Positions 39,593 to 52,362 are shown, counted from the stretch's first letter. The stretch: 64,000 nucleotides of DNA from Varroa destructor (GCF_002443255.2 NW_019211455.1:48667489-48731488), one strand, 5' to 3'. Numbers and translations are program-made. Notes: generated by a model from the letters alone, not told the origin.

Positions 39593-42500
39593 CTACTTAT
39601 GCCCGTTGGCGTCTTCAGCTACCGCGATAGGCTTTTCCTCCGTGGCTGGCGTCTGAGGTACTGAGGCATCGCCAAACGAGTAGAGACTGCCGCTTCGCGA
39701 CGAGATGCTTGTTCTGCACAATGAAGCGAAAATTGAAAAATCATAATCAATAGAAAAGTTTCTGTTGTCCAGTAGCGTTCTTAGTACTAAATCTGTTAAC
39801 TGATTACTGGTTAATTAGCTGATAGCTCCTTGGAATATCTAAGAACTTACTAAAACTCAATCTATGTCAAAGCGGAAGCAATAGTTCGGTTTGGATCAGC
39901 TTGTAAATAATATCCTTACAAATCTGTTACTATCGCGTAGGACGTCTTGTCAGCTGGCGTTAGCAATTACTCAAATTAATGAAACGACGTATTAATACAA
40001 GCATTGTTCCTTCCTTTATCGTTTATTTAATATTCCCAAACGCCAATTCGGCTCTTCTCACTCGATTTTTCTCCCTGACATCCACCTAAAGATGCTACCG
40101 AGGAAACTCTCGGTATTGGAGTTCTTAAATTTGCTAAGTCTCTTCGTAGGCTTTTCCATTTGCGCCACAAACCATTTACCGATCCAAGGTAGTGCTTGAG
40201 TAAATCGGCAATTATGATCATGCCTGTGCTGCCCGTGAATGTACTAGGAGAAATAATGCATAGTATGATTGACTCATTAATAATTCATAAACGAACGCAG
40301 TGAGAATTGTACAATCCAGTACTATAGATGCTTGACCAATAAAGGCATACGCGCAGTAACGGGACAAACTGAATTTCGCATACTGCTATATATAATATAC
40401 GCGTTCCAGTGAGTAACGCTTTAGCGACGAAAACCATTGAAAACGTTTCAAACCAGTGAATAAGTACACTGATATAGTAACAATATTACTACCATTATAA
40501 GAACTCTAGTATAATAATGCTCAATGACTATTTTACTACTTTTCAAGTTCGACTTCACTGAAGTCCCTCAGATTTCACCACAAAGATTCACAAAAAATGA
40601 TAATCGACAAAACGCTTTCGTATACGTCCGTTTACTTGTTTTACTTACCTGACATTGGTATACGCCGATCCCATACGCTCCTCAATGGAGCGATACGTTG
40701 GTGAATTCTTCATTTCTCCTAGCTTTCGGCCGATGCTGCCAAATAGTTGACTCGTTTTTTCGCCAGCCACTTTAACAACGTCAGACGTCTTTTGGTAACT
40801 GAAATGGGTACGGAACACAAATTCGAAATTTTGCAATAGGTCACAGGTTTTCACGCACTGTAAATGCCCGGTGAAAAGTATTCGAATAGGTGGACATATT
40901 GCATATGGACATAAGCAGTGGCACAATGTACTGCGAAAAATAAACAGGCCTCGGCAGGCTTGTGGCATAAGGTTAACAAAGAGCAATAGGGTCTATTACT
41001 TAGTGCATATTTTTGGCTAAATAATTTATATGCGATAACGATTTAAAGTGTCTCTATATTAGCAATTTGCTTTTTCTTCCTTACAAGCTGCCACTTAAAG
41101 CCAGTAGTCGAGCTTTATGGATTTCAGGTTGAATTTCATGTATCCAATTTATTGTTTAACAGAAACTGGCAATATAAAAGCCACAAGTTCAATGAAGTTT
41201 ATTCCTAAGCTCGGATGTTTAGACTGAATAAGCACAAATTAGCCTGAGAACTTAGGGATTACAAAAATATCTCATCATCTAATTAACAAAGAGAATGACG
41301 GGCAGGCTAGGAGCCAAACGTAAATAAACAGTTTTGAAGCAAACTCAGTAATAGCCTGAAGATTTAGAAGCAGATGATAAGAAGGTCGACTATCGGGAAC
41401 TCTGGATAAATAGAAATATTTTTTGCCACTTGAAAGCAATACTTACGCCTGTGTATCCTGAATATTCTTGAACGACTGCTCAAGGTCGCTTTTGAGCTCG
41501 CTAAGAGGGCTGATGCCGAGCTTTCTGCGAAGTTCTTGCGCTTTCTCTTGCTTCGACTGAAGCACTGCGCGAAGAGTCTCCATCTCTCTATCGAGCTCTG
41601 CCAACTGCGCACGAAGCTCTTCCTGTTCCGCATCGCTCAGAACCCCAGCTCCAGCGCTCACAGGCTCAGTCGCCGCTGCAAATGAAAACAACTTAATGAA
41701 TTATATACAATCAATCACAACGTGGTGCTATACACTCCAGTGACATCACATTAGGCCGCATACCGTAAATGAGTACACACCATTTATTTTTATTGTCATT
41801 CTTAACTTTGTTATGATTTCAATATACAATTGAAATTTCTGTACTGAAATAATGTAGTTTTTTTGTAGAGAGGTGTAACTGACCGTCTATCTGTGTGTGC
41901 GCTACTAAAAGCAAATTGCTTAATGTGCTTATTACGCTGCTACTGAATAACGCTTTCTATCTTATAAGCAACACTGGCAGGTCCAAGAAGCTTACTTATT
42001 AGTATCATAATATTTAGAGATCCTAAAATATTTAATTATAGACCTGCCCCACAGGAGTAATAGTGCGATTATAGATCGCCGTATGGTGCAGCGGAAACTA
42101 AAGGACCCATTGACAACCATTGATCGAATAGTATTGCAGTGTCTCTAACTATTTCCTACTCAGAGGCCGACTCAAATCAGGTAGCATTAATTTTTAACCG
42201 GCAGCGTTGTATAGATATTTTTCTGTGATTGTACAAATTGTATATCACACGACATAAACAGTCTTCTACTGTTTTCAATTATTTTTTTCCTTAACTTGAT
42301 GTTTGTTAACTTGATCTGTGAACGGTATTAGGAAAGCTAGCATCTTCTAATGATAAGAAGCTCATAAAAGTTGAGAACACGTTGAACAACACCGATTTTA
42401 CAAATGTGTATAGGAAGCACAATACAAAATACTCAAGCGACCAGCATTTCAAGTTCTTTCAGCTACCTGCCCGAAAAAATATAAAACTTATAAAAAATAT

Positions 42501-45500
42501 TATTTTCTTAATAATCAGCTTTATAACCTATATAATACACATTACATTAATTAGAAATCTCAAAGAATCTTTCAACTCACTCATCATGGTGTATAATAGA
42601 ACTTCGTATGGCTCGTTGGTCACACAAAGCAGACAAAAGACTACTCCTTGCTTAACACACAAACACTAATGTACCGGGCTTCAATTAACACAAAACTATA
42701 AACGACGGGTATTCAGATGCAACGATAGTTATTCCAAATCTCGTATCTAGCTTTTGAAACATTATGCAGTGAACATCGTATGTATACGATGACCCCCCAA
42801 TAATGTACTTGATCTGCTCAGCCACAGCCTCTAGCACTCTGCAATATGTGCAGACGTCACCAAATGCCACCACAAGCAGCCCGTTGGCCGATAGCCGCAG
42901 CCACGCGTACACTGTACTACTGCACACTTCTTTCCTTCCTAATAGCACTCTTGGTTTTTCCTCCGTTTAGAATATAAATGCGATGTCGACTCGTAGAACT
43001 AACCAGACGCACAACAATTACAGCTTAATCAAGGTCTATCAAATGGCAGGCACAGAGTATAGTCTGTTTTTTAATGACAGATACGCTCACTCATAAACAA
43101 GTAGAGCGGATGACAACTGCCGCAGCTGACTTAGGGCAAGTATCACACGGCCTGTTTTATCCGCTGATTCTTCCGCCATTGTGCCCATGAGACAATACTG
43201 AAACGGAATTCAAAACGTTTAATAGGCCGATACATATGTAGCACTATTGGCCACAATGACGAAGTTTGACTAAGACGAGTGAGATAGAACTGCTCGAGAC
43301 CAAACAACCTATTATTCTATTTTAAAGTTTATATGTACTTGATAATATATACAAAGAATAAGCAAAGTAAAGTCGCTGCACGAATTGTAACATGCTTACT
43401 AAGATCGATTATAACACCTCATGGAAGAAATGAAATCATTTACAGGAACTCACGGAACTATTAACTCCATCCTCCAACGGGAGACTACAAACCACATTCT
43501 CTGTTCAGCTCTCGTTTATGTATCTTCTTTTCTTCTTCAAGAAGCATTAGACGTCCCTCTGCTTCCCCTGACAGAACTATAAGCACAACTTTTTTGAACA
43601 CTACTTTGCCAACGGTACAAGCTGCCGTATAATTTATATCCGCCTAAATTTTAAGCCGCGAATCGCTACTTCCTTCCCTAAACAATACAAGAACCGTTCA
43701 GCCAAACAACTCGGACATGTTATTTCCACTTGTTGGAAACATCGTGGAAAAAAAGCGCGGCGCAGCTGTAGTGTCATACGACCCATTTTTCTTGGGTTGG
43801 GTAATCCTCAATAAACGTATACATAATAATACTGCCCACGTAAACTCCATCACTAACCCATTATGTACTTTTATGATATACACAAAATCTTATAATCCAT
43901 CGAAAAACGAATTATTTTTAAAGCACTACTTTCGGACAGAAAAAAACTCATTAACTGTCGAAAGAGAAGAATTGCACAAGATACCGAAGAGCCTCTCCGA
44001 GCACCTTAATGTATACGTACGTTGAATTTTGAGTTTATTGGTTGCGGCAACCTATTAAGCGGTGCTCAGAAAGAAAGTGAACTCCAAGTTCGTTATGCCT
44101 GTGCAATAGACTATCACTATGTGACACGAATAACACGTTCAGCTAATCACAAAATTGATTAATCTTGCTTTGAGTTAAAGCAAAGCCGATTTTCTCCGGT
44201 GCACGCATTATGATGAGACTATCACAAAATAGAGGCCAACATATAAGGCATTGATTTTTATAATTAGGAAGTGAAGGCAGAAAATTGGCTAGCAGACTGT
44301 GTTCGGCCACGCTAGATAAGAAAGAGGTCATCTCCCTATAGGGAAAGTAGGTTTTGTATGTTTATATTTGCCAAAACTCTCAAAGTTTCGATTATTCTTT
44401 TGATGTGTACAGGTATTAATCAAGTTATGTCCTACAATTCAGTGAACTTCAAGTACTTATAGCTTTGTAGGCTTTACGGGCTTTTCATCCATACGAGGCA
44501 CTCAGTCCTACTCGCTGCCCGTCAATTAGAGATACTTCAGTATTTTTTAACGACCGCCCCATATTTTGGGACATTGTCAACGCACATTGTCAAAGATCTA
44601 CCGTAAATTCAAAATTTTAGGCAAAATGGCTTTCTTTCTAAGGAGCTAAGCGCCGGTGTTCTGGCGAATTAAAGCGAGACTTCAATCCATTCATAGACCC
44701 ATTTCAAATAAAGAGGTTTGGCTACCAATGCAGTACTCAAATTTTTGCACCAAGTATTATTAAAATAAGTGTACCGACTTCACCCTCGAAGTGTCATAAC
44801 TTGATATTAGAGTTTTTTTTTTTAATCTGTCTTTTAAGTCTGACCCTTAAATCTATCTGGTGCCCTTAACTTTTAAGTCTAAGTAATCTAAGAAAGCAAG
44901 CTATTTGAAGGGTTAGGCCTTGTCCCGATGCGTCAGGTCAGGGTCGCCTATGCGTGCATTGGATACGCTGTCAAAGGGACCCCAATAGCTATATGCATAA
45001 GGTAGTATTAACTGACTCTAGCGGACTTTTGCCGTACTCTCATGATCTCCGAAAGCAAAATACTAAAACGTGGGCACCGCTGTACAAGGATTGTTATAGA
45101 GTTCTTTATTGATTGCAGTTTTTCGGTTAATTATTATCAATTATATTTACCTTCAGGCAGAAAAGACAGCGTTTACATTGGCGTTGCGATTTATCACGCG
45201 GCAAACGTCAAAACTAGCTAATTTCCACTAGTTCTATTGTAGTGAGCATTTTGTTTTCAGCCAGCGAAACCAGTTGACTACTTTCAGGAATTATTAAGGC
45301 AATAATTACTCGTCAACTTGGACCACATTTGGGATTAACACCATTGATAGCCTTTATTTCTCTCCAAGCATAGGCTAATTTTAGCACAATCTGTAATGGA
45401 TTCGGAAGGCGACGTACTATAGCACGATTTTCTATTGTCGAACGTGCTGCAGCGGGGCTGTACTGCATAGGCGCAATGAGCCTACATAATAGTCAAATCC

Positions 45501-48500
45501 AATAGGGCCCTTAAATACTATCATGGATTTTCGCAATGACACCGAAGCAGTTTTCACTCATTGTGATTAAATTTCGAAGCTAGGCGTTCGTGCTTCACGA
45601 CTAATGCCGAACGATTTTCAATTAATAATAAGCATAAAATTATGTACTGTGTTAATTCAAACACGGTTCAGTGAGCCAAATACAAGTAAGCAAATAGAAA
45701 ACCAAGGCTACAATCATAGAAATTTTCAGTCCGACAGTATCTTCGTTACCGACCTTGCACCTATTATTACAATTTACGTATTTGGGTCATTTCCAGTTTC
45801 CAGCGATAAATGTATATACCGAAGAACTAATTTATGTAAAATCCCACCGGCCGCCGCACAGCGCCGAAGCTTTTCCAGGCCATTTAATACTAGAATTGTT
45901 AAATTAGTCGTAACGTTGTTCTGGTGATCGCTGCCGAAAATTCTATTCCTAAGCTAATTAGACGTCCAAATTGTTGTTGACATCAAACTGTTAAACGATG
46001 AAATTCGCAAGAACAACAAATCGCCTACACGCATATGGCTCTCAGCCATCGACTATTCATCTGCTATCGTCCCATAACTTTTTAATTATTTAAATTTGTT
46101 CGTCTCAGTAGAACGAAAACGATCAAATTCCTCAACGCATTACTAGTCCCCTTAACTGTAGCAAGTACACTACTGCATAGTAGTTTCATATTGAAAGATG
46201 GAAGCCGGTTCCATATGGGAATACGCATACAATAAAACTACAAACGGCCGCATTCAGTAACTCGGCGCTCGGCCAAATCATGTTTCTTGATTTGCAATTT
46301 TGTGCCGCCTAACGACGCACGGCAGTCCCGATATGATTCTTTCGAAATAGTTCCGTATGTCCGGCTTCGCACAGAGCGATACCGGGCTACTGCCTATCTT
46401 CGACACTAGGCCGCGTAGTTACGCTAAGGTGGTTCTGTAGAACTATTAGTTCGGGCGAATAAGATGTCTTCTGCATCATATGATGAAGTCAGCTAAATAT
46501 CAAGAAAGCGGTATTTGCATATAAAAATACCGTCACGCAGTACTTCCGAGAAAATACGTTTTTTTTTTTTTGTATTTACTTATTTAACCTATAACTCTTA
46601 CACTATCTTTGATTCTGGTTCGCATAGCTGGGTTTCTGAACGTTAACTTTCAACCGTGAATGGAACCGATATGTCCAGCTTGTTCTATACGAGATAATTA
46701 GAAAAACAAGATCAACCTGTTCACTACACTGGGTTTAAAAAACTACACGTTCAAATAAGTTCTTACGTCAAAATAGAATTAGCATCTGTCTCTATTGGGT
46801 TGGGGTCTGTTGTGGATTATATCAACTTCCTATGACAGATCAACATTATCTACCATATGGACACATGGGATCTTCAATACGCTATAAATGCAGAGGTTTT
46901 GGATTGCGCAGATGATTCGACATATTCTTTCTTTTCGAGCTAACATGATCAAGTTTATGAAGTATAATCGTTGCACATACTAAATTCGATCCGCGTCATC
47001 GAATCACAGTGGCACCGGAATTAAATGCAATCAAATGCTTATATTACTCGATCGCCCCCCATAAAACCATCTCAACAGCTATAAACGACAACAGAAAGTT
47101 AAATAACAATAGTAATTGGCGATTGTCAACTAAATATATGCCAGTCACCAATATAACCAGCACCGTTAAATTATGAAAAATGAACGTAGTTTAGGATCGA
47201 AGCTTTTTGCTCAGATCTTTTTTCTATTCGAAGAAGCAGAAGGATAGCCGGAAGTGTCAAGACACGCCCCCTTTTTATAGACCTATTCAAATACGCAAAT
47301 AGTCTATGACACTGGCCGACCTGGCGTTTCATCCAGGTTATTTTATTTAAACCAGATCCACCTTAGTCCGAATCTGACACCCGCCCCTGGCTAAGTAGGT
47401 CCAGATAAACAATTTACTCAACTCTGCTGCACATCTGTCCTACACTCCATATCATAATAGGACTAACTATGACAGTTTATTCGTACAGCTTATGTATCAT
47501 TATACACGACCTACATATAGCGCTTACACACGTACTTCGTACGTAGTTTTGTCTAGCAAACAGGTATATAACTTCTCATAACTGATATTTGAAATCTTTT
47601 TATTTGGTAAGCCCAAAAAGATTCCCGTTAAGTCGTCAGATTAAATTTGTATGGCTCTTTAAGATACACCCTGAAAGGATCTCCGCGTAAGATTAATCTA
47701 ATTGGCCAAATACTTTTTAATCTACATAGAGAAGTTCGCCTTTTGCTAATATAGTACAATTCTAGTTTTGTTGATCGTTAGCTGACAGTAGTCAATTCTT
47801 TCTGATATTTCGTATTTGAAAACCATGCGCGTTTATGCACATTCAGCTTGCTACCCAGTGTCATCCACGGTGACACGTTATCAGTGTGAAAACTGGGTTG
47901 CGTGAACAAGTACACTCAACGTTTGTTCCATGAGAAATTATGCTTAAACTATATTTCGAGAGAAGCTAGTAGGTTATAGCCTGAACGCTGGCCAATAATC
48001 GACGTTACGTCTATTGTTTAAGTGGTTTTGCACTTCTATATAGGGGCGGTGCAAGGTTTGTGAGTGGCACTCTAGTTGCAACTAGAACTCCTGAATAATA
48101 ATAATAATAATAATAGCGCTACTACTGTTGACATCATAGTTAACGCAAGCGCGCCGGCGGTGACCGCTAGCGGCAGTCAGTTACTCATATGCAGCTACCC
48201 ATAGTTGGTGAATAGGCCCGACCCTTCGATTCTGATCCGTATGCTAATGCAAATGCTCATGCTCATACAAAGCTATTGATCTAACCAAAAACCACCAACC
48301 ATTGGGACGCTAACAATAATTTGGTCCGTGTTCATAACCACATTTTTTAGTCTGTCGTGATAGTCGCGCCACGTAGCCCGCTTCCCCTCTTTACCACACT
48401 TTAACAAAATCGAGAGACAGAAATATGAGACCAGATAAAAACGCCTATTGGAAGCTCATTTTGGTGACAGTTGTTAAAAAAATCTGCATAATGAAAATTG

Positions 48501-48901
48501 CGGTTCGCCAATCATATACAACCGATTTGAATAATACCCAATACACATTTCTAGTTGACTGTCAAACGCTCCCATATAGAATCCTCTACCGAATATTTCA
48601 AGTTTTTGCAACAGGCCTACAATAATAACTTTTGCTTCCCGGCTCTCACAATATGCGGATCAGCCACGCAGTCGCCAGGATAATACCGCCACAGTTAGAC
48701 CTATCCGTCCATCTGTGCGAACAATACGACCCACAGTTTCAGTGAACCTCCACCATTGCCGTCTGAATTGCGACGTCACTTAAGCATACAGATTCTCACA
48801 GCAAAGGCGACTTTACTAATTGAGAGAACTTACCACCCACGTCGTTCTTACTTACTTGGCGAGCTCATCTCAGCGACCTTGTTCTCGTTCGGTCCCGACA
48901 T
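39593..48901 (-). CDS. Tumor protein D52 (TPD52) family protein
   Basis: Minus-strand exons 48901-48856, 41675-41447, 40798-40649 and 39713-39593 join with phases 1, 2 and 2 to encode 181 residues, within the usual family size. TPD52 proteins are small coiled-coil adaptors of vesicle traffic that form homo- and heterodimers. Seen here: a long heptad coiled coil with LSDAEQEELRAQL near the N-terminus, then LRRKLGISPLSELK, then the diagnostic YQKTSDV, NSPTYRSIEERMGSAYTNVR, and a Ser-rich tail ending in NGHK. The first exon is only 46 nt (MSGPNENK...), ends in A/gtaagt, and is separated by a 7.2-kb intron. Its assignment rests on phase, donor quality and a sensible joined reading; the other three exons are firmer. 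Possible extra exons in introns 1 and 3 are listed separately. Confidence 0.85.
40062..40133 (-). CDS. Possible cassette exon of the TPD52 gene
   Basis: A 72-nt open segment lies in the last TPD52 intron, bounded by ...CTTAG on the acceptor side and GA/gtgaga on the donor side. It enters and leaves in phase 2, so it could be included between exons 3 and 4 without shifting the frame. It would add a basic, aromatic stretch containing NSNTESFLGSIFRW. The acceptor has a poor pyrimidine tract, so it may be chance. Confidence 0.25.
42685..43197 (-). CDS. Putative small longin-like protein exons inside TPD52 intron 1
   Basis: Two minus-strand candidate exons, 43197-43091 and 42919 down to about 42685 (stop), join in phase 2 (TAT GA / T AGT). 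The first follows a good acceptor (TTCCGTTTCAG) and contains MAEESADKTG, then a hydrophobic helix-like stretch. The second reads YAWLRLSANGLLVVAFGD, two beta strands and a turn, then an amphipathic helix ending in IKYIIG. The pattern resembles the longin-type domains of HPS1 or Fuzzy proteins, but this is a pattern impression, not an alignment. The acceptor of exon 2 is purine-rich and no start or downstream exons were fixed. It could be a nested gene on the same strand as its host, a pseudogene or chance. Confidence 0.3.
43198..48855 (-). other. Upstream part of TPD52 intron 1
   Basis: AT-rich intronic DNA with an (AAT)n microsatellite at about 48093-48115. No RNA gene or complete mobile element recognised. 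Confidence 0.5.
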
Positions 48902-50082
48902 AATGATTCGCTTATGATGTCAGGTGGCAAACGCTATGGTTTTCTACTGCAACTGCTGCAATAACTTCTCTGTTAACTAAGACAGCCAGCTAGCGCTACT
49001 TGTGCTGACACTGTCGTGTAGCTGCTGTCGAAATTGCAACAGTAACTCTCGTCTCTGCTCTTCTTTTAGCATATTACAAAGCAGACGACAAAAACAACAA
49101 CACAAATTACAGCCGCGGCCGCCTTACCGCACTTACCCATACGATTCTTTCACAAAAAGAGTGCACGCACTGATGGCCAGTAACACCGCCAACGACAAGT
49201 CCCTAAACCATTCGTCCCCGACTTTTACTCTCCGTGTTTCGCAAGCGGGGCTCGTTCTTCTGTGCACAGAAGCCGCATCACCGGCTTCCTGTTGGCGACA
49301 CCATTCGTTAGACAATGTGAAGGATATCCAACGTCGTCTGCTACGGTCAACTAGATCCAATGTCTGCGCTGGGGAGTATGCGAGTATGACCATCGCGGGT
49401 GGCGGATTGTTGTTAGAAAGTCGCTCAAAGAAAAGGAGCGAGCGAATGTGAGGGAGAGAGAGAGAGGAATTTGAAGGCAAATAGGCAAATGCGCTTAGCC
49501 TGAGCCACGTTCTGTGGTTGTAGGTGGGTGAAGCTTATCCCGTAGCAGACTCGAAAAGATATCCCGGATATGTAAACATGAGAGAACGTCCGTAGGTAGT
49601 AGTCAAGGTGGGGTTCAACTATTGTGTGTTTGTGCTATAGCGATTGTGCAGAGGCACAGTGCCTGCTACGGGCTCCTGTACGGGACCACTGAATCGCGTT
49701 AAAGAGTCTTTTGCCATGCTGTATCCGGTTGGTGATCAATGTCACGCCAGAGATAACTAGTCCTAATTGAACAGGATTTCCTTTTTGGTGAATATGTGAC
49801 AGAAATTGCCCAACTAAGTGGTCCACTCAGAGCGATCTTAGCTATTGGGGTTCTCCCATTGTCCACCGTTCATTTTCGTGTGCGTTGCGCCGCGTTTTGT
49901 GAGGCGTGCTTAAAGCTGAACTAGAGAATTTCGCCGAGAGTCGCAAAATTCTCGTGTTGTTGGATAGTAATAGTCGCAGTCAGCAAAACGGGAGTGAGAT
50001 AGGGTGAAAGTAGTGCAGTGTACCAGCTCTGATCGAGTGTACTCGTTGAATTTCGTTGTGGGTGCAATCGAATTTAATTGCC
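48902..50082. promoter_or_regulatory. Region between divergent TPD52 and Miro starts
   Basis: About 1.5 kb separates the TPD52 first exon (minus) from the Miro start codon (plus), a head-to-head arrangement. The DNA becomes GC-richer toward Miro. A short purine (GA)n run lies near 49452-49466 and a CCAAT-like ATTGG near 49845. The ORFs here (for example 49002-49451) have no recognisable domain and overlap on both strands. The region probably holds both promoters, but no transcription start can be set. Confidence 0.4.
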
Positions 50083-50100
50083 ATGAACGGGGCGGCGTGA
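50083..50100 (+). promoter_or_regulatory. Upstream ORF in the Miro leader
   Basis: GCC ATG AAC GGG GCG GCG TGA: a five-codon ORF with a good initiation context 288 bp before the Miro start. It could dampen Miro translation if the transcript begins upstream of it. Confidence 0.3.
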
Positions 50101-50104
50101 CACG

Positions 50105-50205
50105 AGCCAAGTGCCGCACGAGCCGCTGCCGCCGCTGCTGCTGCCGCACGAGCTATTGCAGACGTCGGTTCGGCAGCTGCAGCAGCTGTTGCTGGCGCGG
50201 TAGAG
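50105..50205 (+). repeat. GCN/CTG-rich leader stretch
   Basis: Imperfect GCC/GCT/GCA triplets (CTGCTGCTGCC, GCAGCAGCTG) in the presumed 5' UTR of Miro. Can form GC-rich hairpins. Confidence 0.5.
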
Positions 50206-50370
50206 AGGCCGCGGGAGCTCTGCATTCGAAAGTCCGTGAACGTTGTGGATCAACAGCCGTGGACTATCGAGTGCAGTAAGCCCTGTACGTCGTCTGTCAG
50301 TGGCGCTGTAGGAATAATGTGCCAGAAGAACTGCCGCGGTGAGTGCGACTGCGAGCCAACTGGACAGTCG

Positions 50371-52362
50371 ATGGGTGGAGGTCAACGCAGCTCGAAGAGT
50401 GACGTCCGAATCCTGCTCGTGGGCGATCCGGGCGTTGGCAAGACATCACTGATTCTCAGCCTTGTCAGCGAGGAGTTCCCTGAGGATGTTCCTCCGCGCG
50501 CAGAAGAGATTACCATACCCGCTGATGTTACCCCGGAGAAGGTACCCACCCATATCGTTGACTATAGCGTCCAGGAGCAGACGGATGAAGAGCTTAACGA
50601 TGAGATTCTCAAGTCGAACGTCATCTGCGTCGTGTATTCGGTCGTGGACGATTCCACTATCGAACGCATCACCGAGTACTGGTTGCCGCTGATTCGCCAT
50701 GTACTTGGTGAGGAGCACAGGACACCTGTCGTTCTTGTCGGCAACAAGGACGACCTGGTTGAGTATTCTTCCTTGGAACTTACGCTGCCGATAATGAATC
50801 AGAACCAAGAGGTAGAAACCTGCGTAGAATGTAGTGCCAAGACGCTGAAGAATATTTCCGAATTGTTCTACTATGCACAAAAGGCCGTTCTCCATCCAAC
50901 CGGCCCGCTATACATACCTCATGAACGAGAATTAACCGAAAAATGTCGACAAGCCCTAACACGAGTGTTCAGAATCTGTGACTTCAATAATGACGGCGCG
51001 CTCAATGACCACGAACTGGACCAGTTCCAAAGACGATGCTTCAATACCCCACTTGAACCGCAGGCGATGCAGGATCTTAAGTTGCTTGTGTCCCGCCAAC
51101 TACCTGAGGGCGTCAAGGAAAAAGACGGCGACCCCAAGTATGGCGGACTTACATTAGCAGGGTTCCTGTTTCTCCACAAATTGTTTATTCAGCGCGGGCG
51201 CCATGAGACAACATGGACAATCTTACGCAAGTTTGGCTACGACGACTCGCTCTATCTAAGCCGGGATTACCTTTTCCCGAAGATTCGGGTGCCAGCCGGC
51301 AGTACGACGGAACTGACCCCAGAGGGATGCAATTTTTTGAGGACACTATTTGATAAATACGACACAGACCTGGATGGCGCTCTATGTCCGAACGAACTGG
51401 AACAGCTGTTTCAGGTCTGTCCGGTTATTCCGTGGGGTCCTGATATGATTTACACTGTAGCTACCAATGAGCGTCGCTATATTACCAAAGCTGGCTATAT
51501 GGCCATGTGGACCCTAACTACAGCGCTCGACGTTACTAAGACCATGGAGTATCTTGCCTATCTGGGATTCATGACAGTTACCGGCGAAGAGAGTCAACTA
51601 GCAGGCGTTCAAGTCACCCGGGATAAACAGTTAGACCTACAGCTAAAGCAGACGATGCGAATCGTGTTTCATTGTCACGTTATTGGGCCACAGGGCGCCG
51701 GCAAGACTTCATTTCTTCAAGGATTTCTCGGCCGAAACGCTAGCCAGACGGAAGCCATACCTCGAGCCCACCTGCCACGGTACACCGTCTCTTCCGTGCC
51801 GGTCTACTCTCAGGAAAAATATCTTGTGCTACACGAAATTGACATCTTTGGCATGCAAGATCACCTTACACCACCGGAACTTCATTGTGACGTTGTCTGT
51901 CTTTTATACGATGCGTCCAATCCGAAAAGTTTTGAATACGTTGCCTGTATCTATCGCAAGTACTTTGAGAAAAGCCGAGTTCCTGTGCTTGTCGTAGCTT
52001 CCAAGTGTGATCGGAGCCAGGTGACGCAGGAGTTCGCGCAGCAGCCTGAGGAGTTTTGCTCGCTGCATAAGCTTCCCCCACCACAGATGTTCACTACAAC
52101 CCCCGGTGCGGCTGGTGAGTCCGCGAAAGTGTCACGGGATATTTACGTCCGTTTGGCGACAATGGCGGCATACCCCAATCTCAAGAGACTGGTCCATGTG
52201 CTACAAAGCCGCCCCAGTTGGATTGGGGAGTACACGAACCAGATGTTGGAACTGCCGCCGGAGGTGACAGCGTGGATGAAAGTCGGCCTGGGGGCTGCTG
52301 CGGTCACCGTTATGGGACTCTTGCTCATGAGAACACTGAAGAACGCCAACACTGCGAACTGA
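50371..52362 (+). CDS. Miro: Mitochondrial Rho GTPase Miro (RHOT), intronless
   Basis: A single uninterrupted 663-residue ORF. Miro sits in the mitochondrial outer membrane and links mitochondria to kinesin/dynein adaptors in a calcium-dependent way. Domains in order: N-terminal GTPase with P-loop GDPGVGKTS (18-26), VDYS in place of the usual DxxG (63-66), NKDDL (125-129) and CSAK (154-157); EF-hand 1 DFNNDGALNDHE (204-215); a conserved linker with the FLFLHKLFIQRGR signature; EF-hand 2 with DTDLDGALCPNE; a C-terminal GTPase with GPQGAGKTS and SKCD; and a C-terminal tail anchor GLGAAAVTVMGLLLM followed by a short basic/polar end. Length fits the family (about 620-670). ATG 50371 is chosen because its N-terminus matches the length of fly Miro; an upstream in-frame ATG at 50317 would add a Cys-rich 18 residues. 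All key residues are intact, so the gene looks functional despite having no intron in its coding region. Confidence 0.95.
   Translation: MGGGQRSSKSDVRILLVGDPGVGKTSLILSLVSEEFPEDVPPRAEEITIPADVTPEKVPTHIVDYSVQEQTDEELNDEILKSNVICVVYSVVDDSTIERITEYWLPLIRHVLGEEHRTPVVLVGNKDDLVEYSSLELTLPIMNQNQEVETCVECSAKTLKNISELFYYAQKAVLHPTGPLYIPHERELTEKCRQALTRVFRICDFNNDGALNDHELDQFQRRCFNTPLEPQAMQDLKLLVSRQLPEGVKEKDGDPKYGGLTLAGFLFLHKLFIQRGRHETTWTILRKFGYDDSLYLSRDYLFPKIRVPAGSTTELTPEGCNFLRTLFDKYDTDLDGALCPNELEQLFQVCPVIPWGPDMIYTVATNERRYITKAGYMAMWTLTTALDVTKTMEYLAYLGFMTVTGEESQLAGVQVTRDKQLDLQLKQTMRIVFHCHVIGPQGAGKTSFLQGFLGRNASQTEAIPRAHLPRYTVSSVPVYSQEKYLVLHEIDIFGMQDHLTPPELHCDVVCLLYDASNPKSFEYVACIYRKYFEKSRVPVLVVASKCDRSQVTQEFAQQPEEFCSLHKLPPPQMFTTTPGAAGESAKVSRDIYVRLATMAAYPNLKRLVHVLQSRPSWIGEYTNQMLELPPEVTAWMKVGLGAAAVTVMGLLLMRTLKNANTAN

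Noticed and set aside
49002..49480. Overlapping ORFs of 149 (+) and 115 (-) codons
   Set aside because: They overlap on opposite strands, show no domain and have repetitive, low-complexity composition; probably chance in the promoter region.
50446..50895. 149-codon minus-strand ORF
   Set aside because: Antisense shadow of the Miro coding sequence.
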